From contig NZ_CP091913.1 in assembly GCF_022063185.1 (NCBI RefSeq), positions 3,039,501-3,103,500 on the forward strand: a stretch of DNA of 64,000 bases, given 5' to 3'. A program made the translations under genes and the position numbers. Source of the DNA: Nostoc sp. UHCC 0870. Lineage in GTDB: Bacteria > Cyanobacteriota > Cyanobacteriia > Cyanobacteriales > Nostocaceae. Below, one piece after another: positions 8,405-17,100 of this stretch. The notes under the pieces are model-generated. The model was not told the origin of the DNA. It saw only the letters and a list, made by a program, of their open reading frames with translations, and searched no databases. Position 1 is the first letter of the stretch; every line of letters starts with the position of its first letter.

Positions 8405-8638
8405 TTAGGAGGGGAGGGAGAATTTTAAGGTTTGGTGGCAGAATTGTTGCCATTCGGGGGTGATATTGTTGAAGATGATGTTTTCATCTACATAAATTCC
8501 GGTTGTTACTACATAATTTTCTTGGAGATATAAGACGCTTTCTTCTGTTAGTTGATTTTCGGTAGTTTCTTGCCATTTGGGATATTGGCGGAGTTGTTCT
8601 AATAGGTAAGCTTTGCAATATGTTCCGATTTGGGGCAT
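8405..8638 (-). CDS. Unknown 77-residue protein of the cluster
   Basis: A short soluble-looking protein beginning MPQIGTYCKAYLLEQLR, rich in Tyr, Gln and Glu, with a central VLYLQENYVVTTGIYVDENI segment and a Trp near the C-terminus. It has no recognisable family. It lies 62 bases downstream of the PKS-type aminotransferase and shares its orientation. The frame is clean and uses the same codons as its neighbours, and the gap to the next gene is an STRR, which supports a real gene. A small accessory protein or a dehydratase/isomerase-like helper cannot be distinguished. Confidence 0.6.
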   Translation of the reverse strand: MPQIGTYCKAYLLEQLRQYPKWQETTENQLTEESVLYLQENYVVTTGIYVDENIIFNNITPEWQQFCHQTLKFSLPS

Positions 8639-8700
8639 GGTTTTATTTCTGTTTCTGATGTGAATGAGAATCAGGACTAAAGTCCTTACTACGAACTAAA

Positions 8701-10188
8701 TTAATTGTTAATAAATCCTTCGTTGCGTAATTCGTTAATACTCTCGATAAAGGCTTGTTTGATGAGGTTAATATCCTCGTCTGTGTGTGCGGTGGAAAGA
8801 AATCCGCCTTTGTCTCCTTGGCGCAGATGTATTCCTCTTTCGATGAGGTGATAAGAGAGTAAATTCATCGCCATTGGGGGAACTGCGCTTTGGGAGGCTG
8901 CTATAGCAAAAAATGACCCAAAGCTAGTAAACTTGATGGCTATGCCCTGTTGTGTCATGTGAGCATTTAAATCGTTGACAAGTTGCGTAGTCCGTTGATT
9001 TAACTCTTCGTGTAATGCAATACCTTCTGTTTTGAGATGTTGTAAGGTGGCGCGGGCGGCGGCGAGGGCGAGGGGATGTTTGCAAAATGTCCCTGCAAAG
9101 AAGGTTGTGGGAACTTGGGGCGCGGAATCATCTCCAAATTGCCATTGTCCACCATCTATGTAGTTCATGTAACTAGCTTTGCCAGCAATTACGGAAAGTG
9201 GTAGCCCACCTCCAACGATTTTGCTATAGGTGGCAATGTCGGCTTTTACACCAAAGTGGGCTTGCGCTCCTCCGGGGTGGATGCGAAAACCTGTCACCAT
9301 TTCATCGAAAATTAGGGCTATCCCTAGTTCTTGGGTGATTTGTCGTAGTTGGTGCAAAAATTCGCGGGGTTGGAGTTCGGGAAAACGGCTTTGTACTGGT
9401 TCTACTAAGACGGCGGCGAGTTCTCGGCGGTGTTTGCGAATCAGCTTTAAGGAATGTTCGTTACCGTATTCTAAAATCAGCACGTCAGCAGCTGCACTCT
9501 TTGGTATTCCTGGGGCTGCGGGTACGGCTTTGGGGTTGAGGTTGGCTGTAAAAAGGGCTTGAATTGGTTGGGCTAGTCTACCGAGGAGGCTACCAGATTT
9601 GGCGGCGATGACGCGACGGGCGGCTTTTTTGGCATATTCTGTCATTGTTGCCCTTACAAGTACAGAGTCAAAGTGTCCGTGGTAGGAGTTGGTGAAAATC
9701 GCTATTTTTGGGCGTTTTGTGGCGGTACGGGCGATACGCACGGCTGTCATGACTGCTTCTGTACCTGTGTTGCTAAAGGTGACTCGTTCTGCACCTGTTA
9801 GTTCGCTGATGAGTTGGGCTACTTCGCCAGCTATTGCATTTTGGACACCGATGTGCATTCCTCGTTGTAGTTGTTCGGTGATGGCTGTTTGGATGAATGG
9901 GGGGTTATGTCCAAATAGGTTGATTCCTAGTCCCATGAGGATGTCTATGTATTCGTTTCCATCGACATCCCACAGGCGAGAAGCGTTGGATTTTTCGATG
10001 GCGATGGGGTAGCAGAGTTCTTTGGTTTCTGGCGTGAAGTTGAAGCCTATTGAGGTTTTATCTGCTAGTATTTGGCGATTTTTTTGGGCTAGGTTTTTGG
10101 AGGTTTGGGTGCGTTTGGTGTAGTTTTGGATGAAGTTTTTTAGGTAGTTTTGTTGGGGGGTTGTTTGGGGTTTTTGTGTGGTGGTCAT
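8701..10188 (-). CDS. PLP-dependent aminotransferase, stand-alone PKS AMT type
   Basis: Class III aminotransferase of the glutamate-1-semialdehyde group, 495 residues. It shows SNTGTEAVMTAVRIART (about 139-155), the cofactor Asp295 in IFDEMVTGFR and the Schiff-base Lys323 in YSKIVGGGLP. The N-terminal pattern (KRTQTSKNLAQKNRQILAD) and overall sequence resemble, from memory, the aminotransferase domains embedded in cyanobacterial PKSs such as McyE, which convert a beta-ketoacyl carrier-protein intermediate into a beta-amino one. Here the domain is a separate protein, so I infer action in trans on PKS1 or, less likely, PKS2. Their altered KR cofactor motifs would leave the needed ketone. An alternative is amination of the released peptide aldehyde. 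No damage is seen. Confidence 0.88.
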   Translation of the reverse strand: MTTTQKPQTTPQQNYLKNFIQNYTKRTQTSKNLAQKNRQILADKTSIGFNFTPETKELCYPIAIEKSNASRLWDVDGNEYIDILMGLGINLFGHNPPFIQTAITEQLQRGMHIGVQNAIAGEVAQLISELTGAERVTFSNTGTEAVMTAVRIARTATKRPKIAIFTNSYHGHFDSVLVRATMTEYAKKAARRVIAAKSGSLLGRLAQPIQALFTANLNPKAVPAAPGIPKSAAADVLILEYGNEHSLKLIRKHRRELAAVLVEPVQSRFPELQPREFLHQLRQITQELGIALIFDEMVTGFRIHPGGAQAHFGVKADIATYSKIVGGGLPLSVIAGKASYMNYIDGGQWQFGDDSAPQVPTTFFAGTFCKHPLALAAARATLQHLKTEGIALHEELNQRTTQLVNDLNAHMTQQGIAIKFTSFGSFFAIAASQSAVPPMAMNLLSYHLIERGIHLRQGDKGGFLSTAHTDEDINLIKQAFIESINELRNEGFINN

Positions 10189-10201
10189 GGGTGATTTTTA
10201 G

Positions 10202-10228
10202 CTCGCGCAAAGGCGCAAAGACGCAAAT
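10202..10228. repeat. GCGCAAAGGCGCAAAGACGC repeat between genes
   Basis: Tandem heptad/octad units of the TTTGCGCC class (other strand) fill the 49-bp gap between the methyltransferase and the aminotransferase. Confidence 0.75.
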
Positions 10229-10237
10229 AAAGAAAGG

Positions 10238-11116
10238 TTAGATGTTTATGGGTTTACGACAGAGGAAGTAGGCTGATTGTCTATCGTCTATTGTGGGGTT
10301 TCCTTCTAGGGTGAGGATTTGAATGTCGGTGAAGCCTGTTTGTTGTAGGGCTATTTCGATTTCTTGGGGGATATGTCCTCTGACAAAATATTTTTCGTCC
10401 ATTCTTTGCCAGTTTTTTTCTTTGGTTTGAAATGCTGATAGGAGTTTTATACGGATTCTATATAAAAGTCTGTGGTTTAATATTGGGGAAAATAAGTGCC
10501 AAATTGTTTTTAGTATTGGCGCGGATGATGGTTTGGTTTTTTTCTGAAACATGGTGACTTGAAAGTAGCCTTTACGTTCTTCGGGGTTGTAGTTTGGTGT
10601 CACCATCCAGGCGTATTTATTTTCTATTTCTCCTTCGGCAATTTTTCCTCTCCACCAGCGTTGCATTTGTTGATGATGGTTGATGTCAAAGAGAAACCAG
10701 CCGTTTTGTTTGAGGGCTGAATATACTTTTTGAAAGACTTGCTGAAGTTCGGGAATTGTCATTATGTGGTTGAGGGCTGCGCTTGTGGAAAATGCTGCGT
10801 CGAAGGATGGGGGAAGTTCAAAGTGACGCGCATCTGCTAGGAGAAATTCTCCGTTGGGGGCGTTCTGACGGGCATAATTTAACATTTGGGTGGAGTTATC
10901 TATGCCTGTTATTTGATATCCTCTATTAATTAATATTTGTACTAGTTGTCCTGTTCCACAGCATAAGTCTAAGATTTTGGCGTTTGGTTTTATTTGGGGG
11001 AGAAGGATTTTTTCTAGGGGTTTTAGTTGGTTTTGGCAATATTCTGGCCCCATTGTTTGGTTATATAGCCAAGCCCAGGTGTCGTATTCTGTATGGTTTG
11101 GGGTGTTTGATATCAT
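10238..11116 (-). CDS. SAM-dependent class I methyltransferase
   Basis: A 292-residue Rossmann-type methyltransferase. Motif I is ILDLCCGTGQL at 48-58, followed by an acidic strand end (GIDNS, about 74-78) that should bind the SAM ribose, and an ADARHF segment at about 98. The C-terminal half holds a substrate cap with several aromatic and basic residues (WWRGKIAEGE, RIRIKLLSAF). Being stand-alone it would act on a free or carrier-bound intermediate; whether it makes O- or N-methyl groups cannot be read from the sequence. It follows the hydroxylase/reductase gene, so O-methylation of the new hydroxyl of residue X is an attractive but unproven possibility. Confidence 0.88.
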   Translation of the reverse strand: MISNTPNHTEYDTWAWLYNQTMGPEYCQNQLKPLEKILLPQIKPNAKILDLCCGTGQLVQILINRGYQITGIDNSTQMLNYARQNAPNGEFLLADARHFELPPSFDAAFSTSAALNHIMTIPELQQVFQKVYSALKQNGWFLFDINHHQQMQRWWRGKIAEGEIENKYAWMVTPNYNPEERKGYFQVTMFQKKTKPSSAPILKTIWHLFSPILNHRLLYRIRIKLLSAFQTKEKNWQRMDEKYFVRGHIPQEIEIALQQTGFTDIQILTLEGNPTIDDRQSAYFLCRKPINI

Positions 11117-11126
11117 TGTTTTTATT

Positions 11127-11154
11127 CACGCAGAGGCGCAGAGGCGCAGAGAAG
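11127..11154. repeat. CACGCAGAGGCGCAGAGGCG repeat between genes
   Basis: Tandem CAGAGGCG units fill the gap between gene I and the methyltransferase gene. Near-identical arrays are in frame inside A domains at 26688-26715 and 49738-49765. Confidence 0.85.
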
Positions 11155-11156
11155 GT

Positions 11157-14100
11157 TTATGAGGGGAGTTTTGTTTTAATCCAGTTTTGTTGGATGAGGT
11201 GGGAGAGGTAGGTTTGAATTAGGGTTTCGTTGATGGTTGGTGGGGGGATTAGTTGATTGAGCAAATTTTGGGTTTTACTGTTGTCGAATTGTAGTTTTTT
11301 GTTGGTTGGTATTTCGCTGGTGGTTCTGTTTCTCGGTAATAGGGGGATTAGGGGATATAAGATGTGTTTTGGGGAGTTTTGGGCTATTTCTAAGATTTGG
11401 TTACGCCATTGATGATATGAGGTTTTATCAATTTCAATGCCGATTTTTTTTAGTTGTTCAAATACTATGTCTGAGGAGATGGGTTTGGGTTGGATGATAT
11501 GGAATATTCGTTGGGTGGATGGGATTTTTGATAGTTCAACAATGGCTTGAGAAACATAATCTACTGGTAAGATTTCTAATGGCATTGGTGTATCTGGAAT
11601 ACTGCCTAATTGGACGTAACCTAACAGAAGTTTGTAGAGGAAATCGTTTTGATTAAATGCTCCGGTTTTACTATCTCCTGATACTGCTCCTAATCGGTAG
11701 ATGTTGACTGGTATTCCTCGGTTTATAGCGTTTATAGCTAGTTTTTCTGATGCCCATTTACTCTGAGAATAACCACCAATAGGTATACCATAATCATCTA
11801 AGTTAGCATCTTCTGTCACCTGGGAATTACTATTATTATTGGCTGCAAAAATACTGGTTGAGGAAATTAAATGTACTGGTTTGAGTTTGCTCTGGCTGGC
11901 TAGTCGGAAAATTTCCTGTGTACCTAAAACATTTGCAGATTTTAAGCGGTTGTAAGGTTCTGTGTGATTTACTCGCGCTCCGTTATGATAAATTACGTCT
12001 ATCTGGTTGGCTAGGTTTTGAAATTCTAGTTCAGATAGTCCTAGCTTTGGTTGGGTTAAGTCGCCTACTATGGGAATAATTCTTTCTAGATATGAGCTAT
12101 CCCAAATTTGGTAATCTTTTAAGGTTTTGATGATTCTTTGGGTTGCGGTTTCAAGATTTTCGGATTTGATTAAACAATAAACTGATGCTGTTGTTTTGTT
12201 TAGTAATTCTCTTAGTAGAAATGCCCCGATAAATCCGGTTGCACCTGTTAATAATAATGAGGAATATGAGGAAGGTAAGGAAGATGGGGAAGGAGGATTA
12301 ATTGTCGGGTCAAGGGTTGTTTCTTGTTCCCAATCTATTTCTACTTTTGGTTGTTGACAATTGTGTATAAATTCGATGATTTCTGCTTTGCGTTCTTGTA
12401 ATTGAACTTTTAAATTCTGGGTTAAAACTCCTTTGGGAGCGTTACATCTAAGTTTGGGTGTGCTATCAGTATCTTCTAGCCAAATCCGAATATCTAAACG
12501 CTGCAATTCTGAAAGTAATGATTGAATTGAAGATACCCCTCCCCAACCCTCCCCTTGTAAAGGGGGAGTTTTAATATTCGCTAGGATAAATGATGGTTGA
12601 GAGTTGGGTGTTAAATAGATTTCTTCACAACCATAGAGGCGTTTACTGAGAATTTCTTGGCTATGACAATATTCGATGAGTTTGTTAGATTCAATTATGG
12701 CCTGCGATTCTGCGGTATATATAATTGAGGTGATGAATGTCAGCCACGGTTCTTGTCCCATTGCATAGACGTATACTTGCTGGGGATGGAGTTGTTGCAC
12801 TAGGGCGATCGCTCTGCTACTATCAGAACCATCTAAGCGTCGTGTTTTGGCTATCTTTCGCGGTACTTGATTGGTTAATAATGCCCCATAAGCCCATGTA
12901 TAAGGCGCACCTTCGCATTCCATCCCAATAAATAGTACGTCTATATCCCCAAAAATTTGCTGTAGGTGGCTGTACAATTGGGGTTCAATATTATTAGAAT
13001 CGGCTGCACATAAGATTGAACGTCCTTTAAGATTTACTAAATACGCTGCTTTCGCACCTATATTTAAATCTCCATGTTCTCCTAAAAATGGCAATGCGGT
13101 GATATATCCTTCAGTTAGATTAATTACTTCTAATTCGTCAATTTCTCGGATATCCGCAAAACCAATTTGTTGCAGCATCAATTTTAGGGAAGGGTCTATT
13201 AATATTCCCTTATTGCTTTTAGGAACGACCACTGTTTTAATTTTGTGGCGTAACTGCAACAGTGTTTCTAACATTACATGGTCTTGGTGATTATGGGTGA
13301 GGAGAACGTAATCAATCACCGGGGGTAGATTTTCGTAGGTGTAGCGATTTATCCCCGAATCATGGGGATAACTAATGATGGGGTCACAGAGAATACTGAC
13401 TGATTCGGTTTGAATTAAAACACAAGCATGACCAAAGTAGCGAACGCGTACAGCTTCCCCTGTGTAGTCGGGTTCTGGGTTGGGGGGTGTGGTGGTGAAA
13501 AATTCGGCAAAGATTGATTCTTGGTGGGGTTGAATTTGCAGGGTTTCTTGAATGTCGTTGTAGGGTTGGGGAGTGTGACGCATTTGGAAAAGTTGGTCAA
13601 GACGGCGATCGCTAAATGCTATTTTTAGATGTATACTCTGGTCATCTTCTAAACGCGGTGTACTTAAAACAAAAGCGCGTTTATCCCCGTCACCCAAGTA
13701 CAAATTTACCGATTGATTGGCACGATTATAATATGGACTGCGATATAGTAGCCCTTCAATGAAGCGAATCGAGGGGTGATTGTTACTATCCTGTACCATT
13801 TCTACGTAACCCCGTAGTGGTTTGGGAATTTGACTATACAAAGGTTCTAAAGAATAACCCTGGGGGTGTGCAGCTAAGAGTTTTTCTAAATCTTCAATTG
13901 CTTGCGCTAGTTCTAGCATTTGCGCTTGCTGCTTCTGTGTTGTTTCCAGTAATACCCGAATATCCTCAACTTGACTGGGATTATGGTTGATGAAGGGGCT
14001 ACCAGTCATCGCCGGATTTTTCAAAGCATCATGGTGTAACTGTGGCGCAGCAATGAATGATTGCATAATTGGTACATGAGAATTAGCAATGTACATTGCG

Positions 14101-14195
14101 GCTGTAGCGGGAGAAATTAGGTAAGACCAGGCGTACCACTGATTAATTAGGGGTTCAATGATGACATTGGGTTTGAGATATAGCGGTTGGTTCAT
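11157..14195 (-). CDS. CmlA-type diiron beta-hydroxylase fused to TubC docking and thioester reductase domains
   Basis: A 1012-residue protein. Residues 1-240 are an unusual N-terminal domain. Residues 245-535 have a metallo-beta-lactamase fold with HNHQDH at 301-306, but Glu373 (LGEHGD) and Asp399 (CAADS) replace later zinc ligands. This set of three His, two Asp and one Glu, and the spacing, match what I recall of CmlA, the diiron oxygenase that beta-hydroxylates an amino acid on its carrier protein. A TubC-type docking domain follows (about 556-612). A thioester reductase follows (about 645-1000) with GATGFIG at 651-657 and Tyr809/Lys813 in YSQSK, which releases the chain with NAD(P)H as an aldehyde or alcohol. 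The gene starts two bases after the stop of gene H, so it should receive and process that module's product. The hydroxylase/docking joint is a repeat-derived linker. Confidence 0.88.
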   Translation of the reverse strand: MNQPLYLKPNVIIEPLINQWYAWSYLISPATAAMYIANSHVPIMQSFIAAPQLHHDALKNPAMTGSPFINHNPSQVEDIRVLLETTQKQQAQMLELAQAIEDLEKLLAAHPQGYSLEPLYSQIPKPLRGYVEMVQDSNNHPSIRFIEGLLYRSPYYNRANQSVNLYLGDGDKRAFVLSTPRLEDDQSIHLKIAFSDRRLDQLFQMRHTPQPYNDIQETLQIQPHQESIFAEFFTTTPPNPEPDYTGEAVRVRYFGHACVLIQTESVSILCDPIISYPHDSGINRYTYENLPPVIDYVLLTHNHQDHVMLETLLQLRHKIKTVVVPKSNKGILIDPSLKLMLQQIGFADIREIDELEVINLTEGYITALPFLGEHGDLNIGAKAAYLVNLKGRSILCAADSNNIEPQLYSHLQQIFGDIDVLFIGMECEGAPYTWAYGALLTNQVPRKIAKTRRLDGSDSSRAIALVQQLHPQQVYVYAMGQEPWLTFITSIIYTAESQAIIESNKLIEYCHSQEILSKRLYGCEEIYLTPNSQPSFILANIKTPPLQGEGWGGVSSIQSLLSELQRLDIRIWLEDTDSTPKLRCNAPKGVLTQNLKVQLQERKAEIIEFIHNCQQPKVEIDWEQETTLDPTINPPSPSSLPSSYSSLLLTGATGFIGAFLLRELLNKTTASVYCLIKSENLETATQRIIKTLKDYQIWDSSYLERIIPIVGDLTQPKLGLSELEFQNLANQIDVIYHNGARVNHTEPYNRLKSANVLGTQEIFRLASQSKLKPVHLISSTSIFAANNNSNSQVTEDANLDDYGIPIGGYSQSKWASEKLAINAINRGIPVNIYRLGAVSGDSKTGAFNQNDFLYKLLLGYVQLGSIPDTPMPLEILPVDYVSQAIVELSKIPSTQRIFHIIQPKPISSDIVFEQLKKIGIEIDKTSYHQWRNQILEIAQNSPKHILYPLIPLLPRNRTTSEIPTNKKLQFDNSKTQNLLNQLIPPPTINETLIQTYLSHLIQQNWIKTKLPS
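12535..12572. repeat. GC-rich palindromic repeat at the hydroxylase-reductase joint
   Basis: The ACCCCTCCCCAACCCTCCCC palindrome class encodes KTPPLQGEGWGGV exactly between the hydroxylase part and the internal TubC domain. In-frame insertion could have joined two formerly separate genes. Confidence 0.8.
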
Positions 14196-14197
14196 GG

Positions 14198-17100
14198 TTA
14201 AATTTCAAACTCCTCTCGTTCATCATCGGCGGTATCAGATATTACTAAAATTTCTGCCTTTAGTTGTCGTTGCAAAATGCGTTCCGCCATACCTGCTACT
14301 GTTGGTGCATCAAACAAATCCATAACAGTCAGTTCGACTTGAAACACTTGCAAAGCTTGGGCGATTAATTGAGTGGCGATGAGAGAATGTCCCCCCAATT
14401 CAAAAAAGTCATCGTGAATACTCACCTTTTCTAACTTGAGTATCCGGGCGTATATATCGGCTAATTGCGCTTCGATTTCTGTACGGGGGGCGATAAATTC
14501 AGCGTTTGCTAGGACTTGTTCGGGTGCGGGGAGTGCATGGGTGTCTATTTTCCCATTGGGTGTCAGGGGTAAATTTTCCAGTAAAACAAACGCTGACGGG
14601 ACAAGGTATTCTGGTAATTTCTCTCGCATGAAGGTGCGGAGAGATTGGGGACTGGGTAAATTCTCCCTCCCCTGCTCCCCTGCTCCCCTGCTCCCCTGCT
14701 CCCTTCCTTCCTCATTGGGAATGACGTAGGCGACTAAACGCTTTTCTCCTGGTTTGTCTTCGCGGACAATTACTACTCCCGCACGTACCCCAGGATGTTG
14801 ACATAATACGGTTTCCACTTCTTGCGGTTCAATGCGAAAACCGCGAATTTTGACTTGGTTATCAACTCTCCCTAAAAGTCTGATACGACCATCAGGTAAG
14901 TAACAAGCTAAGTCACCGGTTTTATAGAGACGAGACCCCTCCCCTACCCTCCCCTTACTAAGGCGGGTGGGGTGATTAAATGGATTAGGTATAAATCTTT
15001 GTGCTGTTAAATCTGGGCGATTTAGATAACCTCGCGCTAAACCTATTCCACCAATGTAGAGTTCACCAATTACGCCGATGGGGACGGGTTGTAAATAATT
15101 ATCTAATATATATAGTTGTTTGTTGGCACTGGGGCGAATGGTGGGAAGTAAAGGATGACCGTTTCCACAAAGTACCATGCTGGCGTTGACTGTAACTTCG
15201 GTTGGGCCGTAAGCATTGATAAAACGTCTTCCTTGTGACCATTTGGCGATTAATTCGGGGGATGGTGCTTCACCTCCTACCAGTACCATTCGCAGATGTG
15301 GTAAGTCTGCTGAGGGGAGTAGGGATAGGGCTGAGGGGGTGATAGTTATATGAGTAACTGCGTTTTCTCGTAGCAGTTGGAGTAAAGTTTCTCCTGGTAG
15401 TAAAGATTCTGATTTGGCTAGACAAAGTTTTGCACCGCTTCCCAAAGCCATGATGATTTCGGGGATGGAAGCATCAAAGCTGAGTGAGAAAAATTGCAGT
15501 ACACAATCACCGGGATGAACATCACAAACTTGTATTTTATGTTGTGTGAGGTTGGTTAAGCCGATGTGGGGAATTAACACTCCTTTCGGTTTACCAGTAG
15601 AACCGGAGGTGTAAATTAAATAAGCTAAATTTTCTGGTTTAACTTCACTTTCTGGGTTTTCTATACTGCATTGGGAAATTGTTTCCCAGTCGGTGTCTAG
15701 GTAAATTATTTCGTAGCTTGAGGAAGTGGCAACTTTCAGGCTGATTTCTGTTAGTAAAATCGGAACTTGGGAATCAGCCAACATATACCCCAGGCGTTCT
15801 GGGGGATAATTTGGGTCGAGGGGGAGATATGCGCCACCAGCTTTGAGGATACCAAGTAAAGCGATGATCATTAATGGGGAACGCTCTACACATAATCCCA
15901 CAATTACCTCTGGTTTGACTCCTTTTTGTTTGAGGTAATGAGCAACTTGATTACTTTTTTGATTGAGTTCTTTATAAGTAAGGTACTCAACAACTACTCC
16001 CTCGCCTTTATAAGCTTCGGTGTATGCACCTGTTCTCGAATTACCCCACCCTAACCCTCCCCTTGTAAAGGGGAGGGAACTAGATTTTTCGTTTTCCCCC
16101 CTTAGAAAGGGGGGATTAAGGGGGGTATAAACAACCGCTACTGCATCGGGTGTCTTTTCTACCTGCGCTGCAAATAAGTCTTGAAAGGTTAAATGACTGG
16201 GAAATTCTACTTGGGTTTGATTCCAATCAATGAGAATGGTTTGCTTTTCTTTATCTGTCAGTAATGGTAATTCGGAAATCCGTTTTTCTGGATTCTCAAC
16301 AATCGCCGTCAATAGAGTTTGAAAATGTCCTACCATTCGGTTAATTGTCTCTGGTGCAAACAAATCTCGGTTATATTCAAATGCACCTAAAAAACCTGTT
16401 GATGTCTCGTACATATCCAAACTTAAATCTAGTTTGGCACTTGCTTCTGTCCGATTTACAGGTGTGAGAGTTAATCCTGGTAATTCTAATTTTTCTGTAG
16501 GGGCATTTTCTAACCGAAATTTTACCTGAAATAGAGGGTTAAAACTTAAATCTCTTTCCGGTTGCAGAACTTCTACTAATTTCTCAAAAGGTATATCCTG
16601 ATGATCATAAGCTTGCCAAGCGGTGGTTCTTAGCTGCTGTAATAATTCCTGAAAACTGGGATTATCTGCTAAATTTGTCCGCAATACTAATGTGTTGACA
16701 AAAAAGCCAATTAAACCTTCGATTTCCCGGCGATAGCGATTAGCTACGGGAGTACCAACGAGTATATCTGTTTGTCCGGTGTAGCGGTGCAGGAGAATTT
16801 TATAAGCCGTGAGGAGGGTAACAAAGGGAGTGATACCTGCATTTTTTGCGAGTTTGATAATGTCTTGACTCAACTGAGGAGAGAGAGAAAAAGACTCAAT
16901 TGCACCCCGAAATGTTTGTACTCTTCCACGGGGGTAGTCGGTGGGTAATTGTAATACTGGAAGAATACCGCCTAATTGTTGTCGCCAATAGTCTAGTTGA
17001 GTTTCTAAAACTTCTCCTTGTAACCATTGTCTCTGCCAAACTGCAAAATCAACGTACTGAATCGCTAACTCTGGTAAGGGTGACAGTTGATTGGCACTAA

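Noticed and set aside
9230-10012. Plus-strand open frames opposite the aminotransferase
   Set aside because: The opposite strand encodes a complete enzyme with all catalytic motifs; these are antisense shadows.
8701-10188. Aminotransferase as the housekeeping glutamate-1-semialdehyde aminomutase (HemL)
   Set aside because: The long N-terminal region and sequence pattern resemble PKS-embedded aminotransferases, and the gene lies within the biosynthetic train.
11157-14195. Metallo-beta-lactamase part as a thioesterase or resistance enzyme
   Set aside because: Glu373 and Asp399 in place of zinc-binding His, the extra N-terminal domain and the NRPS context fit a CmlA-type oxygenase better.
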